57,982 nt of DNA from an uncultured Muribaculaceae bacterium. Lineage in GTDB: Bacteria > Bacteroidota > Bacteroidia > Bacteroidales > Muribaculaceae. The stretch is from the NCBI GenBank assembly GCA_910579305.1, contig CAJTTA010000008.1:1-57982 (forward strand), given 5' to 3'. This document shows positions 25,531 to 35,952 of the stretch, piece after piece. A program made the position numbers and the translations under genes. The stretch's first letter is position 1. The number at the start of each line of letters is the position of its first letter. Below the pieces are notes generated by a model, which worked only from the letters and a program-made list of their open reading frames with translations, was not told where the DNA came from and searched no databases.

Positions 25531-26358
25531 ATGCTCGCATCAATAATCTGGAATATTGACCCCATTCTCTTCTCCATAGGCCCGCTGTCGGTGCGCTGGT
25601 ATGGCCTGATGTTTGCCATAGGCTTCATGGCAGGCTATTATATAGTGGCACGCATGTTCCGGCATGAAGGCGCTCCCGAAAAATGGCTCGGCACATTGCT
25701 CATCTACCTCGTGGCATGCACCGTGATCGGAGCGCGTCTCGGCCATGTCTTCTTCTATGAATGGGATTACTATTCGCAGCATCCCTCCCAGATACTGCGT
25801 GTGTGGGAAGGAGGTCTCGCAAGCCATGGCGCCACCATAGGCATTTTCATAGGATTATGCATATTCTCCTGGTGTGTGGCCCGCAAGTCGCCCTCCTGGA
25901 CTATAGATAAAGTCGTGGTACCCGTATCCCTTGTGGGAGGGCTCGTGCGTCTCGGTAATCTCATGAACTCCGAAATATACGGAGGGCCCACCTCTCTGCC
26001 CTGGGGCTTTGTCTTCATTCATGACGGACAGACACTTCCGGCTCATCCCACGCAGATCTATGAAGCCCTGTGCTATTTCGCTCTCTTCGGGCTGCTTATG
26101 TGGATGTATTGGAGACGCAATGCCGAGGAGCGTCCGTGGCTTCTTACAGGTGTGTTTTTCATCTGGACTTTCGGCACACGCTTCCTCATCGAATTCATAA
26201 AGAATCCTCAGGAAAGCTGGGAGGCCGACATGCCCCTCAATATGGGGCAGATACTCTCGCTCCCGTTCATACTCATCGGCATCTTCATGGCAGTCTATGC
26301 CATTACACGCAAACGCGAGCACTGGACGTTCCCCGACCGCTTCCCGGAAGAGAAATAA
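25531..26358 (+). CDS. lgt: prolipoprotein diacylglyceryl transferase
   Basis: Lgt attaches diacylglycerol from phosphatidylglycerol to the cysteine of prolipoproteins in the inner membrane. The 275-residue protein has about seven hydrophobic helices. The family signatures are present: LSVRWYGLMFAIG near the N-terminus, EGGLASHGATIG, and the conserved RLGNLMNSEIYG. It is 16 bases ahead of ruvA and probably shares its transcript. Its substrates in this window would include the small lipoprotein at 15.3 kb. Confidence 0.94.
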   Translation: MLASIIWNIDPILFSIGPLSVRWYGLMFAIGFMAGYYIVARMFRHEGAPEKWLGTLLIYLVACTVIGARLGHVFFYEWDYYSQHPSQILRVWEGGLASHGATIGIFIGLCIFSWCVARKSPSWTIDKVVVPVSLVGGLVRLGNLMNSEIYGGPTSLPWGFVFIHDGQTLPAHPTQIYEALCYFALFGLLMWMYWRRNAEERPWLLTGVFFIWTFGTRFLIEFIKNPQESWEADMPLNMGQILSLPFILIGIFMAVYAITRKREHWTFPDRFPEEK

Positions 26359-26374
26359 TATATAGAAGAGAAAT

Positions 26375-26956
26375 ATGATAGAATATCTCCGCGGCCCACT
26401 GGCCGAAATCACACCCGCCACAGCCGTCATCGACTGTGGCGGAATAGGTTATGAAGTCAACATCAACCTCATTGACTATGCCTCTCTCCAGGGCAAGAAA
26501 GAAGTAAAGCTGTTCATTCATGAGATCATACGCGAAGATCAGCATCAGCTGTTCGGCTTTATTTCTTCCGACGCTCGATTCCTCTTTCGCCTGCTTATAG
26601 GCGTGAGCGGCGTGGGGCCGGGCACAGCGCGCCTCATAATGAGCAGTCTCACGGCAGGAGATATACGCCAGGTCATAGCCACCGGGCAGGAATCAATGCT
26701 TAAGGCTGTGAAAGGAATAGGCGCGCGTACGGCGCAACGCATAATAGTAGACCTGAAGGATAAAATAAAAGTCGGGGATACAGCGTTATTTACTCAAGCC
26801 CCTTCGGCTTCGCAAGCCTACGATGAGAGCCTTCAGGCGCTGCTCATGCTCGGCTTCGCCAAGCCACAGAGCGAGAAAGCTCTCAAAAAGCTCTTCTCGG
26901 CATCACCCATGCTCAGTGTGGAAGATGCCGTGAGGCAGGCTCTCAAGATGATGTGA
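26375..26956 (+). CDS. ruvA: Holliday junction DNA helicase subunit RuvA
   Basis: RuvA binds Holliday junctions and loads the RuvB motor for branch migration. The 193-residue protein shows the N-terminal OB fold and the two helix-hairpin-helix motifs (GVSGVGPGTARLIM and VKGIGARTAQRIIVDL). The C-terminal domain III, which contacts RuvB, is complete (LMLGFAKPQSEKALKKL). It follows lgt by 16 bases and precedes sprA by 42. No ruvB or ruvC is in the window. Confidence 0.96.
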   Translation: MIEYLRGPLAEITPATAVIDCGGIGYEVNINLIDYASLQGKKEVKLFIHEIIREDQHQLFGFISSDARFLFRLLIGVSGVGPGTARLIMSSLTAGDIRQVIATGQESMLKAVKGIGARTAQRIIVDLKDKIKVGDTALFTQAPSASQAYDESLQALLMLGFAKPQSEKALKKLFSASPMLSVEDAVRQALKMM

Positions 26957-26998
26957 GCCACACTCCTTATCCTTATTGTTGACGGGGCGAGCACGCTG

Positions 26999-29900
26999 AT
27001 GATCACCAAAGGCAACCGACATACTTTGATCTTTTTGGGAACGATGCTTGTAGCCTCGTTCCTCACTGTAGTATTGGCTGAGCCGCAATATGTCTCCACG
27101 CCATCTCTCAATCCGCCTCCCACGAATCCCCCTGTGCAATACTCCCAGAGCGCACATAGCCCCGACAGCATTGTCCTTCAATCTCCGGTGCAGACCACTC
27201 TTCCCGCTGACTATGAGCACTATCTCGGAAGGGAATATCCCGCAGATCTACGCACTCCCTCCAATATCAAGACTGAGGCGATATACGATCCCGCCACAGG
27301 AATGTATGTGATCCACACCAAGGTAGGGGATTATGATCTGGTCACACCTTATCAGATGTCGGCAGCCGACTATAATCGTGTGGTGGTGCGTCAGGATATG
27401 ATGGACTATTACCGCCAGCGTAATTCCGAAGCGTTCCAGGACGGAGAGAAGCAGCCGTTCAACATTCTCGACATGAACTTTGCACTCGGGCCGCTTGAAA
27501 AAGTGTTCGGCCCGGGAGGGGTGCGTCTTACCACGCAGGGCTCCATTCAGCTTAAGATGGGACTCAAGAGCAACAAGACTGACAATCCCGCGCTATCGGT
27601 AAATTCCAGACGCAAGACATATTTCGACTTCGACAATAAGATACAGGCTACCATACAGGCTTCCGTGGGTGACAAGATGAAGTTCAACATGACCTATAAC
27701 ACCGATGCCACCTTCGATTTCGATTCCAAAAACCTGAAGTTAGCCTATGAAGGAAAAGAGGATGAGATCATAAAGAGCATTGAAGCGGGCAATGTGAGCA
27801 TGACTACCGGCTCCTCGCTCATAAGAGGAAGCACGGCACTCTTCGGCCTCAAGACAAAGTTGCAGTTCGGGCGACTCACTCTCACCGGCCTTATCTCGCA
27901 GCAGAACTCCGAGAGCAAGACGGTGAATGCCACTGGCGGCGTGCAGACCACTCCGTTTACCATAAAGGCTGATGACTATGATGCCAACCGCCACTTCTTC
28001 CTCGGTCAGTTCTTCTATGAAAACTATGATGATTTTGCAGCAAAGCTGCCATATGTGAGCAGCGGGGTCAATATCACACGCATAGAAGTGTGGGTGACCA
28101 ATAAGAGCGGACGCTATGATGAGAGCCGCAACTTCGTAGGCTTCATGGACCTGGGCGAAAACACCAATCTCGCGTCAGACTATTGGATACCGAGTCAGGC
28201 GCGCCCCAACCCCAGTAATCAGAGCAACAATCTCCTGCAGGTGATCAAGACCGAATATCCCGGCGCCCGCAATATCAATGAGGTGACCCAGGCATTGTCG
28301 CCTCTTCAGGCCTATGGAATATCAGGCGGCAGGGATTACGAAAAAGTGGAAAGCGCACGCCTGTTGAGCAGCAGTGAATATACCTTGAATTCCACACTTG
28401 GATACATCTCTCTGAAGAGTGCCCTGTCAAGCGATGAGGTGCTTGCCGTGGCCTATGAATACACCTATCAGGGCCAGGTATACCAGGTGGGTGAATTCAG
28501 TGGCGATGTCACAGCGACCGACCAGTGTCTCTTCCTGAAGATGCTCCGTGGCACTACAATATCGCCGAAGCTGCCCATGTGGAAGCTGATGATGAAAAAC
28601 GTCTACTCACTCGGTGCATATCAGGTGCAGTCCAATAATTTTAAGCTTAACATAAAATATCTATCCGATACGACCGGCACCGAAATAGTATACCTGCCTG
28701 TAGGCCCCATTGCCAATCAGCCCTTGCTGCAGGTGATGAATCTTGATCGACTCGACTCCAATCAGGAGTCGAATCCCGATGGCTTCTTCGATTTCATAGA
28801 GGGATACACGGTGCAGAGTTCACAGGGCAAGATCATATTTCCTGTGGCCGAGCCATTCGGCTCAAATCTTGAGAAGAAGATAGGAAGTCCGGATCTTGCG
28901 CGTCCATATGTCTATAAGGAGCTATATGACAGCACTCTGACAGTAGCGCGTCAGTTTGCCGATAAAAACAAATTCACTCTTGAAGGCGAATACCAGGCCA
29001 GCAGCGGAGCGACAATACGCCTGAATGCCATGAACGTGCCCCGAGGTTCGGTCGTGGTCACTGCGGGAGGCGTGACCCTCACGGAGAATTCAGACTATAC
29101 GGTGGACTATACCATGGGCATAGTCACGATCACCAACCAGAGTATAATCGACTCAGGCACCAACGTCTCCGTCACCCTTGAGAATCAGAGCCTCTTCTCA
29201 ATGCAGCGCAAGACTCTTTTGGGCCTGGATGCCCAGTATAGGTTCAGCAAAGACTTTACTTTGGGGGCGACCGTGCTTCATTTCTCTGAAAAAAGCCTGA
29301 CTGAAAAAGTAAATATAGGCGATGAGGTGATCAACAACACCATGTGGGGACTCAACCTGGCCTATAACAAGGAATTCATGTGGCTTACCAATCTGTTGAG
29401 CAAGATCCCCACTGTCAATGCCACCGCTCCCTCCAGCCTTGCCGTGACAGCCGAATTTGCCCAGCTGCTCCCGCATCAGCAGAAAAGCGGCTCGGCTCAG
29501 GGCTCATCATATATTGATGATTTTGAGTCAAGCCAGACAGGAGTGGATATGCGTTCGCCTTACTCATGGTTCCTTGCCTCCACTCCATATGACCCGTCGC
29601 CCGACGCACTTTTCCCCGAAGCCTCACTCAGCAACAATGTGGACTATGGCAAGAACCGCGCGCTGTTGTCATGGTATTACATCGACCGCATGTTCACACA
29701 GAAGAATTCATCCATGATTCCAGGTTATCTCAAGAATGACCTGGATCAGCTCTCCAATCCCTATGTGCGTGAAGTGCAGATGCGTGAGCTCTTCCCTTAC
29801 AGAGATCAGAATTACGGCGAGACAAGCACGATACAGACTCTCAATCTTTCGTTCTATCCCACAGAGCGCGGCCCCTATAATCTCGATGCCTCCGGAATAG

Positions 29901-32900
29901 ATGAGGCCGGCAATCTGCTTAATCCCGAGCGCAGATGGGGCGGCATAATGCGAAAGATAGACAATACAAATTTTGAGACCTCAAATGTGGAATACATCCA
30001 GTTCTGGATGATGGATCCGTTCCTCGATCCCGAGCTTAATAACACAGCGGGCGGCGATCTATATTTCAACTTCGGTGAAATCTCAGAAGATATTCTCAAA
30101 GATGGAATGAAGAGCTATGAGAACGGCCTGCCGATAGACGGTTCCAATCAGTTCATGACCGACACCAATTGGGGGCGCGTGTCCACACAGAATTCACTTA
30201 CGTATGCCTTTGAAAATGCCGAGAATGCGCGTCCCATGCAGGATGTGGGTCTTGACGGCCTTCCGAACGATGATGAATTCACATTCCATTCCTACTCGGA
30301 ATTTCTTGATGAGATGCGCCGTCGCCTTCCTGCCTCTACTATAGAGGAGATGCAGAATGACCCGTTCAGCGTCTTTTCCGATCCTGCTCAGGATAATTAT
30401 CACTTCTATCGCTCTCCCTGGTATGATGAGAACCGCACGTCGATTCTCGGTCGCTACAAGCACTACAACGGCACAGAGGGCAACTCGCTCTCCCCTGACC
30501 AAAGCACCAACCCCTACTATCAGAGTGCCCGAACGGTGCCCGATGTAGAGGATATCAATCAGGATAATACGCTTAATGAGTATGAGCGCTATTTTCAGTA
30601 TAAGGTCTCGATACGTCCGGAAGATCTTGTAGTGGGTCGCAACTATATCAGTGATAAACTGGAGACCCGTGTGCTGTGTCGCAACGGCGAGTATCAAGAC
30701 GTGATATGGTATCAGTTCAAGATACCCCTCCGCCAGCCTGACAAGGTAGTGGGTGGAATCTCCGACTGGAGCACAGTGCGCTTCGCACGTATGTTCATGA
30801 CCGGATTCTCGGCCGTGACGCATCTGCGTTTTGCCACACTGGAGCTCGTGAGGGGAGAGTGGCGCAACTATGAGTTTAATCTCAACAGCCGCGATGATTC
30901 GCCGGCCGAGGGAGAGCTTGACATGTCGGTGGTGAACATAGAGGAGAACTCCTCCCGTCAGCCGGTTAACTACGTGCTGCCGCCCGAAGTCACGCGTATC
31001 CAGGATCCGGGTCAGGCTCAGGCCACTCAGCTCAACGAGCAGTCCATGAGCCTGAAGGTGACGGGGCTGCGTGCAGGCGATGCAAGGGGCGCATATAAGA
31101 ATACGCAGCTTGACCTGCGCATCTACAAGCGCCTGCAGATGTGGGTGCATGCTGAAGCTCTTGTGGATAACACCACCAATCTTCGGGACGGAGATCTGGC
31201 TATTTTCGTGCGTCTCGGTTCCGATGTAAAGAACAATTATTACGAATATGAGATCCCTCTCTCGCTGACCCCTCCCGGCAAATATAATAATCTCTCATCA
31301 TCCGACAGGCGCATTGTATGGCCCGTAGACAACCGCCTCAACATACCGCTGTCTATTTTTACTGATCTCAAGACACGTCGCAATCATGAAAGGTCGGCAG
31401 GCACGGAAGGAGTGGGATTCAATATTCTTTATTCAGGCCGTGATCCGGAGGCCGAGGCCAACACCGTGTCGGTGCTCGGCAATCCGTCGCTTTCCGATGT
31501 GAGAGTGATGCTTGTGGGCGTGCGCAATAAGAGCAACTCCACTAAGGATGGCACCATATGGGTTAACGAGCTTAAAGTGACGGATTTTGACGAGAGCGGC
31601 GGCTGGGCTGCCAAGGCCAATGTAAACCTGGCCATGAGCGATGTGGCGCAGGTGAACTTCGGCGCACATGTGGAGACAGCCGGCTTCGGAGGCGTAGATC
31701 AGGGCCTTGCTTCGCGTCGCCTTGATGACTATCAGCAGTATAATGTGGCTGTGCAGACCGATCTCGGCCGCTTCTTCCCTGCCGGGGCCAAGCTTAATGC
31801 GCCGGTGTATTATTCCTATTCCAAGGAAAAGAGCACGCCCAAATATAATCCGCTGGATCAGGATATATTGCTGAAAGATGCTCTCGATGCGGCTGCGACG
31901 CAGCAGGAGAGAGACTCCATAAACAGCTATGCCGTGACGACAAAGACGGTGGAAAGCTTCTCTCTGTCCGGCCTTCGCTTCAATGTCCAGAGCAAGAACC
32001 CCATGCCCTGGGATCCGGCCAACTTCCAGCTCTCATTCTCGTTCAACAAGCAGAGCAATGTAAACCCCACTACGGAATACGAGCACACTAACGACTATAA
32101 GGGTTCCTTCCAATACACATATAATCCTGCCGTGAAGCCATTCAAGCCCTTCTCCTGGATAAAGAGCAAGAGCAAGAGCCTGAAGTTTCTGAAAGAGTGG
32201 GAGTTCAACTGGCTATTCAATTCCCTGTCATTCTATACCAACATCTCAAGATATTATTACGAGCAGCAGACTCGCTCGGCAGTAGATGTATACTTCCAGC
32301 TGCCGGTGCAGGTGAGCAAGAATTTCCTTTGGGACCGTCAGCTCAATCTCACATGGAATTTCACCAAGAGCCTTTCCGTGACGTTCGCTTCCAATACGAC
32401 CGCCCGCATCGAAGAGACGGTAGGGGCTGTCAATCGCAAGCTGTTCCCTGACCGCTACAGGGAGTGGCGCGACACAGTGTGGAGTTCCATAAAGGGCCTT
32501 GGCACTCCATGGAACTATAATCAGACCTTTACGGCCACTTACCGGGCTCCCTTCAATAAGATTCCGGCTCTCGACTTCCTCACGGCCAATGCCTCATATA
32601 ATGCCACCTACCGATGGGACAGAGGCGCTACAATAGATGATGTATACCTGGGCAACACGGTGCAGAATCAGGCCACATGGAATGTGGACTCCCGCCTCAG
32701 TTTTGAGAATCTATTCGGCAAAGTCCCTTATCTCAAAGGTGTCAACAAGCGTTTCAGCTCTTCATCAGGTGCCAGGGCCTCAAATGCCCGCAACGCAAAG
32801 GCTAAGAAAGAGAAGAAAGAGAAGCCCAAGAAATTTGAGCGCGCCATCACTTTGCAGAGTGACACCACTACACTCGTGGTGCACAACCTTAAGTCCAAGA

Positions 32901-34480
32901 AAGTGAAGTTTACAGCCACGGCTGCAGGCCGCGCCGTAAAGCTGCGCACAAGGATTGTGGATGACAACACGATAGAGATTCTTGACTCCATGCCAAGAGA
33001 AGTCAAGGTAACAGTCACTGAGGTGCGCAAGAGCAATGAGCTTCCGGCATGGAGGAATGTCGCTGACTATACCGTGCGCTTCATGATGATGCCGCGTACA
33101 TTTGCTTTCAAGTGGAGACGCACCAGTAGCCTCAACATACCTCTTTTCCGTCCCGATGTAGGAGATGTATTCGGGCAGAGCCGGAACTATGGGCCCATGT
33201 CGCCGGGTCTCGACTTTGCATTCGGCTTCACCGATGAGAGCTATGTGCAGCGTGCTCTCGACCGCGGATGGCTCATAGCCGACGGCTCTCAGACCTCGCC
33301 GGCCATTTGGAGCAAGACCGAGGAATTTAATTTTGAACTCAACCTTGAACCGGTGCGCGGGCTCAAGATTCTTCTTACCAATAACCGCACTGACAATCGC
33401 ACTCAGCAGGTGCAGTTCATGTATGCTGATATGCCTACATCACGCACCGGTTCCTTCACCAAGACTCATATAGCCATCGCTACGGCTCTTCGCGGATGTT
33501 CGGCTGCTGATGGCTATGCATCGCAGGCATTCACCGATTTCCTGAATAATATCCCGGTCATAGCCTCCCGCTATCAGGCGGAGTATGCAGGTACTCAATA
33601 TCCTTCTTCAGGATTCCTCGCCGGTTCCCCGCTTGCAGGTGCCGAGTTCGATCCGCAGGTAGGCTCGGTATCCTCCACGAGTTCCGATGTGCTCATACCG
33701 GCATTCCTGGCCGCCTACTCCGGAACCGACCCACGCAAGATAGCACTCACGGCTTTCCCGTCGCTGAGTGCCATCATGCCCAACTGGCGAGTGACCTACG
33801 ACGGTCTCATGCAGATAGGCTGGTTCAAGAATCTGTTCAAGAGTTTCACCATAACCCATGCTTACCAGTGCACCTACTCAGTGGGTTCATATTCATCCTA
33901 TCTTAACTGGGTGGGAGTGAACGGCGATTTCGGGTTTACGCTCAATGAGCAGACAGGAAACCCGATTCCGTCAAGTCCGTATAATATTTCATCTGTGGCC
34001 ATTACAGAGAAGTTTGCGCCGCTATTCGGAATCAATGCAACGATGAATAATAACATAACTCTCAATGCGGAGTATCGAGACTCGCGCACACTGTCGCTGA
34101 ATGCCTCGGCCGGACAGATAGTGGAGGCCACGAGCAAGCAGATCACTGTGGGAGCTGGTTATAAGATCACTAATTTCAATAAGATTCTCAAGATAGGAGG
34201 CAAGCAGGGCAATGTGAGCAACGATCTGAGCCTTAATCTCGATTTCTCCTTTGCCAATAATCAAAGCCTTATCCGAAAGATCGAGACTGCATTCACGCAG
34301 GCTCAGAACGGCACTCAGACCATGTCGATCAACTTCACGGCGCAGTATGTGCTCTCACGCCGTGTGACGCTCGGTGCATTCTTTGACCATCAGGTGAACA
34401 CTCCGCTGGTGAGCAACAGTTCTTATCCTACTACCAATACAAATTTCGGTATCTCCATGAATATGTCGCTGGCCAGATAA
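26999..34480 (+). CDS. sprA: cell surface protein SprA/Sov, type IX secretion translocon barrel
   Basis: This is the longest gene, with 2493 residues. SprA (Sov in Porphyromonas) is the very large outer-membrane barrel through which type IX secretion substrates cross. The length matches the family (about 2,400-2,500). The N-terminus has a hydrophobic signal (residues 9-28). Family-like segments include FNILDMNFALGP, YIDDFESSQTG, and repeated strand-forming stretches up to the terminal MNMSLAR. A lysine-rich stretch at about residues 1925-1945 lies in a loop before a small beta domain. No GldKLMN, PorV or SprT gene is in the window. It follows ruvA by 42 bases. Confidence 0.93.
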   Translation: MITKGNRHTLIFLGTMLVASFLTVVLAEPQYVSTPSLNPPPTNPPVQYSQSAHSPDSIVLQSPVQTTLPADYEHYLGREYPADLRTPSNIKTEAIYDPATGMYVIHTKVGDYDLVTPYQMSAADYNRVVVRQDMMDYYRQRNSEAFQDGEKQPFNILDMNFALGPLEKVFGPGGVRLTTQGSIQLKMGLKSNKTDNPALSVNSRRKTYFDFDNKIQATIQASVGDKMKFNMTYNTDATFDFDSKNLKLAYEGKEDEIIKSIEAGNVSMTTGSSLIRGSTALFGLKTKLQFGRLTLTGLISQQNSESKTVNATGGVQTTPFTIKADDYDANRHFFLGQFFYENYDDFAAKLPYVSSGVNITRIEVWVTNKSGRYDESRNFVGFMDLGENTNLASDYWIPSQARPNPSNQSNNLLQVIKTEYPGARNINEVTQALSPLQAYGISGGRDYEKVESARLLSSSEYTLNSTLGYISLKSALSSDEVLAVAYEYTYQGQVYQVGEFSGDVTATDQCLFLKMLRGTTISPKLPMWKLMMKNVYSLGAYQVQSNNFKLNIKYLSDTTGTEIVYLPVGPIANQPLLQVMNLDRLDSNQESNPDGFFDFIEGYTVQSSQGKIIFPVAEPFGSNLEKKIGSPDLARPYVYKELYDSTLTVARQFADKNKFTLEGEYQASSGATIRLNAMNVPRGSVVVTAGGVTLTENSDYTVDYTMGIVTITNQSIIDSGTNVSVTLENQSLFSMQRKTLLGLDAQYRFSKDFTLGATVLHFSEKSLTEKVNIGDEVINNTMWGLNLAYNKEFMWLTNLLSKIPTVNATAPSSLAVTAEFAQLLPHQQKSGSAQGSSYIDDFESSQTGVDMRSPYSWFLASTPYDPSPDALFPEASLSNNVDYGKNRALLSWYYIDRMFTQKNSSMIPGYLKNDLDQLSNPYVREVQMRELFPYRDQNYGETSTIQTLNLSFYPTERGPYNLDASGIDEAGNLLNPERRWGGIMRKIDNTNFETSNVEYIQFWMMDPFLDPELNNTAGGDLYFNFGEISEDILKDGMKSYENGLPIDGSNQFMTDTNWGRVSTQNSLTYAFENAENARPMQDVGLDGLPNDDEFTFHSYSEFLDEMRRRLPASTIEEMQNDPFSVFSDPAQDNYHFYRSPWYDENRTSILGRYKHYNGTEGNSLSPDQSTNPYYQSARTVPDVEDINQDNTLNEYERYFQYKVSIRPEDLVVGRNYISDKLETRVLCRNGEYQDVIWYQFKIPLRQPDKVVGGISDWSTVRFARMFMTGFSAVTHLRFATLELVRGEWRNYEFNLNSRDDSPAEGELDMSVVNIEENSSRQPVNYVLPPEVTRIQDPGQAQATQLNEQSMSLKVTGLRAGDARGAYKNTQLDLRIYKRLQMWVHAEALVDNTTNLRDGDLAIFVRLGSDVKNNYYEYEIPLSLTPPGKYNNLSSSDRRIVWPVDNRLNIPLSIFTDLKTRRNHERSAGTEGVGFNILYSGRDPEAEANTVSVLGNPSLSDVRVMLVGVRNKSNSTKDGTIWVNELKVTDFDESGGWAAKANVNLAMSDVAQVNFGAHVETAGFGGVDQGLASRRLDDYQQYNVAVQTDLGRFFPAGAKLNAPVYYSYSKEKSTPKYNPLDQDILLKDALDAAATQQERDSINSYAVTTKTVESFSLSGLRFNVQSKNPMPWDPANFQLSFSFNKQSNVNPTTEYEHTNDYKGSFQYTYNPAVKPFKPFSWIKSKSKSLKFLKEWEFNWLFNSLSFYTNISRYYYEQQTRSAVDVYFQLPVQVSKNFLWDRQLNLTWNFTKSLSVTFASNTTARIEETVGAVNRKLFPDRYREWRDTVWSSIKGLGTPWNYNQTFTATYRAPFNKIPALDFLTANASYNATYRWDRGATIDDVYLGNTVQNQATWNVDSRLSFENLFGKVPYLKGVNKRFSSSSGARASNARNAKAKKEKKEKPKKFERAITLQSDTTTLVVHNLKSKKVKFTATAAGRAVKLRTRIVDDNTIEILDSMPREVKVTVTEVRKSNELPAWRNVADYTVRFMMMPRTFAFKWRRTSSLNIPLFRPDVGDVFGQSRNYGPMSPGLDFAFGFTDESYVQRALDRGWLIADGSQTSPAIWSKTEEFNFELNLEPVRGLKILLTNNRTDNRTQQVQFMYADMPTSRTGSFTKTHIAIATALRGCSAADGYASQAFTDFLNNIPVIASRYQAEYAGTQYPSSGFLAGSPLAGAEFDPQVGSVSSTSSDVLIPAFLAAYSGTDPRKIALTAFPSLSAIMPNWRVTYDGLMQIGWFKNLFKSFTITHAYQCTYSVGSYSSYLNWVGVNGDFGFTLNEQTGNPIPSSPYNISSVAITEKFAPLFGINATMNNNITLNAEYRDSRTLSLNASAGQIVEATSKQITVGAGYKITNFNKILKIGGKQGNVSNDLSLNLDFSFANNQSLIRKIETAFTQAQNGTQTMSINFTAQYVLSRRVTLGAFFDHQVNTPLVSNSSYPTTNTNFGISMNMSLAR

Positions 34481-34510
34481 TGTAGAGGTTTTTAGGCGGC
34501 ATTTCAATAT

Positions 34511-34552
34511 CAAGAGCGCCCGTGAGTCCTTTTAAGACTTCGGGCGCTCTTG
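34511..34552. terminator. bidirectional terminator between sprA and lysC
   Basis: CAAGAGCGCCCG (34511-34522) pairs perfectly with CGGGCGCTCTTG (34541-34552); inside, AGTC (34525-34528) and GACT (34536-34539) add further pairing. It lies between convergent genes. Confidence 0.7.
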
Positions 34553-34587
34553 GTAATGTGAAAGCGATTGTGTGGTGTGGCGTTTTA

Positions 34588-35952
34588 TCAGATGAGTCTA
34601 TGCAGAGCTGTAAGCGCTTCCTTATGCAGGGCCTGAGGCACGATCATGGTGAAAGTGAAGCCTGAGGCACCCGTGGCAGAAGTGATCACGTCGATACCCG
34701 CATCCTGCAGCGTGTCGGAGAGGCGGCAAGATGTGTCGGGATGCAACTTGATGTTTTCACCTACAGCCGAAATCGCGCTGACATCGGCATGCTCATCCAG
34801 AGATGGACTCGTAGCTTCACTGCCTTCTCCGGCAAAGTCCTCGCGCAAAGCCCGCATGGCGGCAGCAGCGTCGGAGCGCCTCACTGCCGCTTTCATCCCC
34901 TTGAGAGCCGAGGCTGAGAGGAGGACTTCTATGCCATGCTTGGATAGCACATTGAGCACTCGGGTGTGTAGCTCGGGAGCACGGAGGCTTTCAGTCTCGC
35001 CCACATCTATCACCGAGACTTCGGATATGGATGTCACGCCTCTGAAGAGTTGGAGAGAGGAGGCCTTGTGCTCGTCAGTGATAATTGTGCCGGGAGCCTC
35101 GGGGTTGAATGTATTGAGGATGCGTATAGGGATATTCTTGTGGAAGACAGGGTAGATTGTGGGCGGATATATCACCTTTGCTCCGAAGTTACACAGATCC
35201 ATACTCTCAAGGAAGGATAGATGTGCTATCACTTTGGCCTCTTTTATGATGCGTGGATCGGCAGTCATGAATCCGTCGACGTCTGTCCATATGTCCAGCA
35301 CATCAGCCTCAAGAGCGGCAGCTATGAGAGCGGCAGTGTAGTCGGAGCCTCCGCGTCCGAGATTAGTTATGTCGCCTGTGTCGCGATCTGTGGAGATGAA
35401 TCCCGGAGCGATCGCCACACGGCATGATGTGCCGAGGTCTGAGAACCGGCGGCATATGAGGGAGTCGGTGAGGTCGGTCACTGCTATATTCTTGCCAAAC
35501 CATCGTTCTGTCTTGATAAAGTCCATGGACTGGTACAATGCGGCGTCATCGATGATGCGGCTGATTATGAGAGAACTCATGCGCTCTCCGAGGCTCACCA
35601 CATTGCATAGTGTGCGCTCCGAGAGGTCGTTCAGCAGGCTTATCCCGGTGTAATAATTGCGCAGCAGCGCAAGCAGATCGCTCACTTCTTTCCAAGTGGC
35701 ATCCTGCAAGTCTGCAGCCACGAGAGGAGAGAATACTATGTCACGGTGTCGGCCTTCGACTGTTCTCAGGGTCTCATCCCATTCCATGCCGTCAAGAGCC
35801 AGGCGGGCACCTTTTATGAGCAAGTCGGTCACTCCGCCAAGGGCCGAAACCACGACCACTACGGGGCCTGACGTATTTTCCACTATATGCTTAACATTGC
35901 GGAGGCTGGACACGGTACCCACGGATGTGCCTCCGAATTTCATCACTCTCAT
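34588..35952 (-). CDS. lysC: aspartate kinase (monofunctional)
   Basis: Aspartate kinase phosphorylates aspartate, the first step towards lysine/diaminopimelate, threonine and methionine. The 454-residue protein begins MRVMKFGGTSVG, the nucleotide-binding signature. It contains the GRGGSDYTA substrate motif and ends in two ACT domains (from about residue 300), which usually bind lysine or threonine for feedback control. I use the ATG at 35952 because it overlaps the stop of the upstream GNAT gene by four bases (ATGA). A longer in-frame reading upstream has no homology-like features. No homoserine dehydrogenase domain is fused. Confidence 0.93.
   Translation of the reverse strand: MRVMKFGGTSVGTVSSLRNVKHIVENTSGPVVVVVSALGGVTDLLIKGARLALDGMEWDETLRTVEGRHRDIVFSPLVAADLQDATWKEVSDLLALLRNYYTGISLLNDLSERTLCNVVSLGERMSSLIISRIIDDAALYQSMDFIKTERWFGKNIAVTDLTDSLICRRFSDLGTSCRVAIAPGFISTDRDTGDITNLGRGGSDYTAALIAAALEADVLDIWTDVDGFMTADPRIIKEAKVIAHLSFLESMDLCNFGAKVIYPPTIYPVFHKNIPIRILNTFNPEAPGTIITDEHKASSLQLFRGVTSISEVSVIDVGETESLRAPELHTRVLNVLSKHGIEVLLSASALKGMKAAVRRSDAAAAMRALREDFAGEGSEATSPSLDEHADVSAISAVGENIKLHPDTSCRLSDTLQDAGIDVITSATGASGFTFTMIVPQALHKEALTALHRLI

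Noticed and set aside
30194..31150. 318-codon open frame on the minus strand inside sprA
   Set aside because: It lies wholly antisense to a real, conserved gene and has no family-like sequence, promoter or start context. Long antisense frames are common here because of GC content and codon use; similar ones occur opposite lepA, glnS, mutA and glnN.
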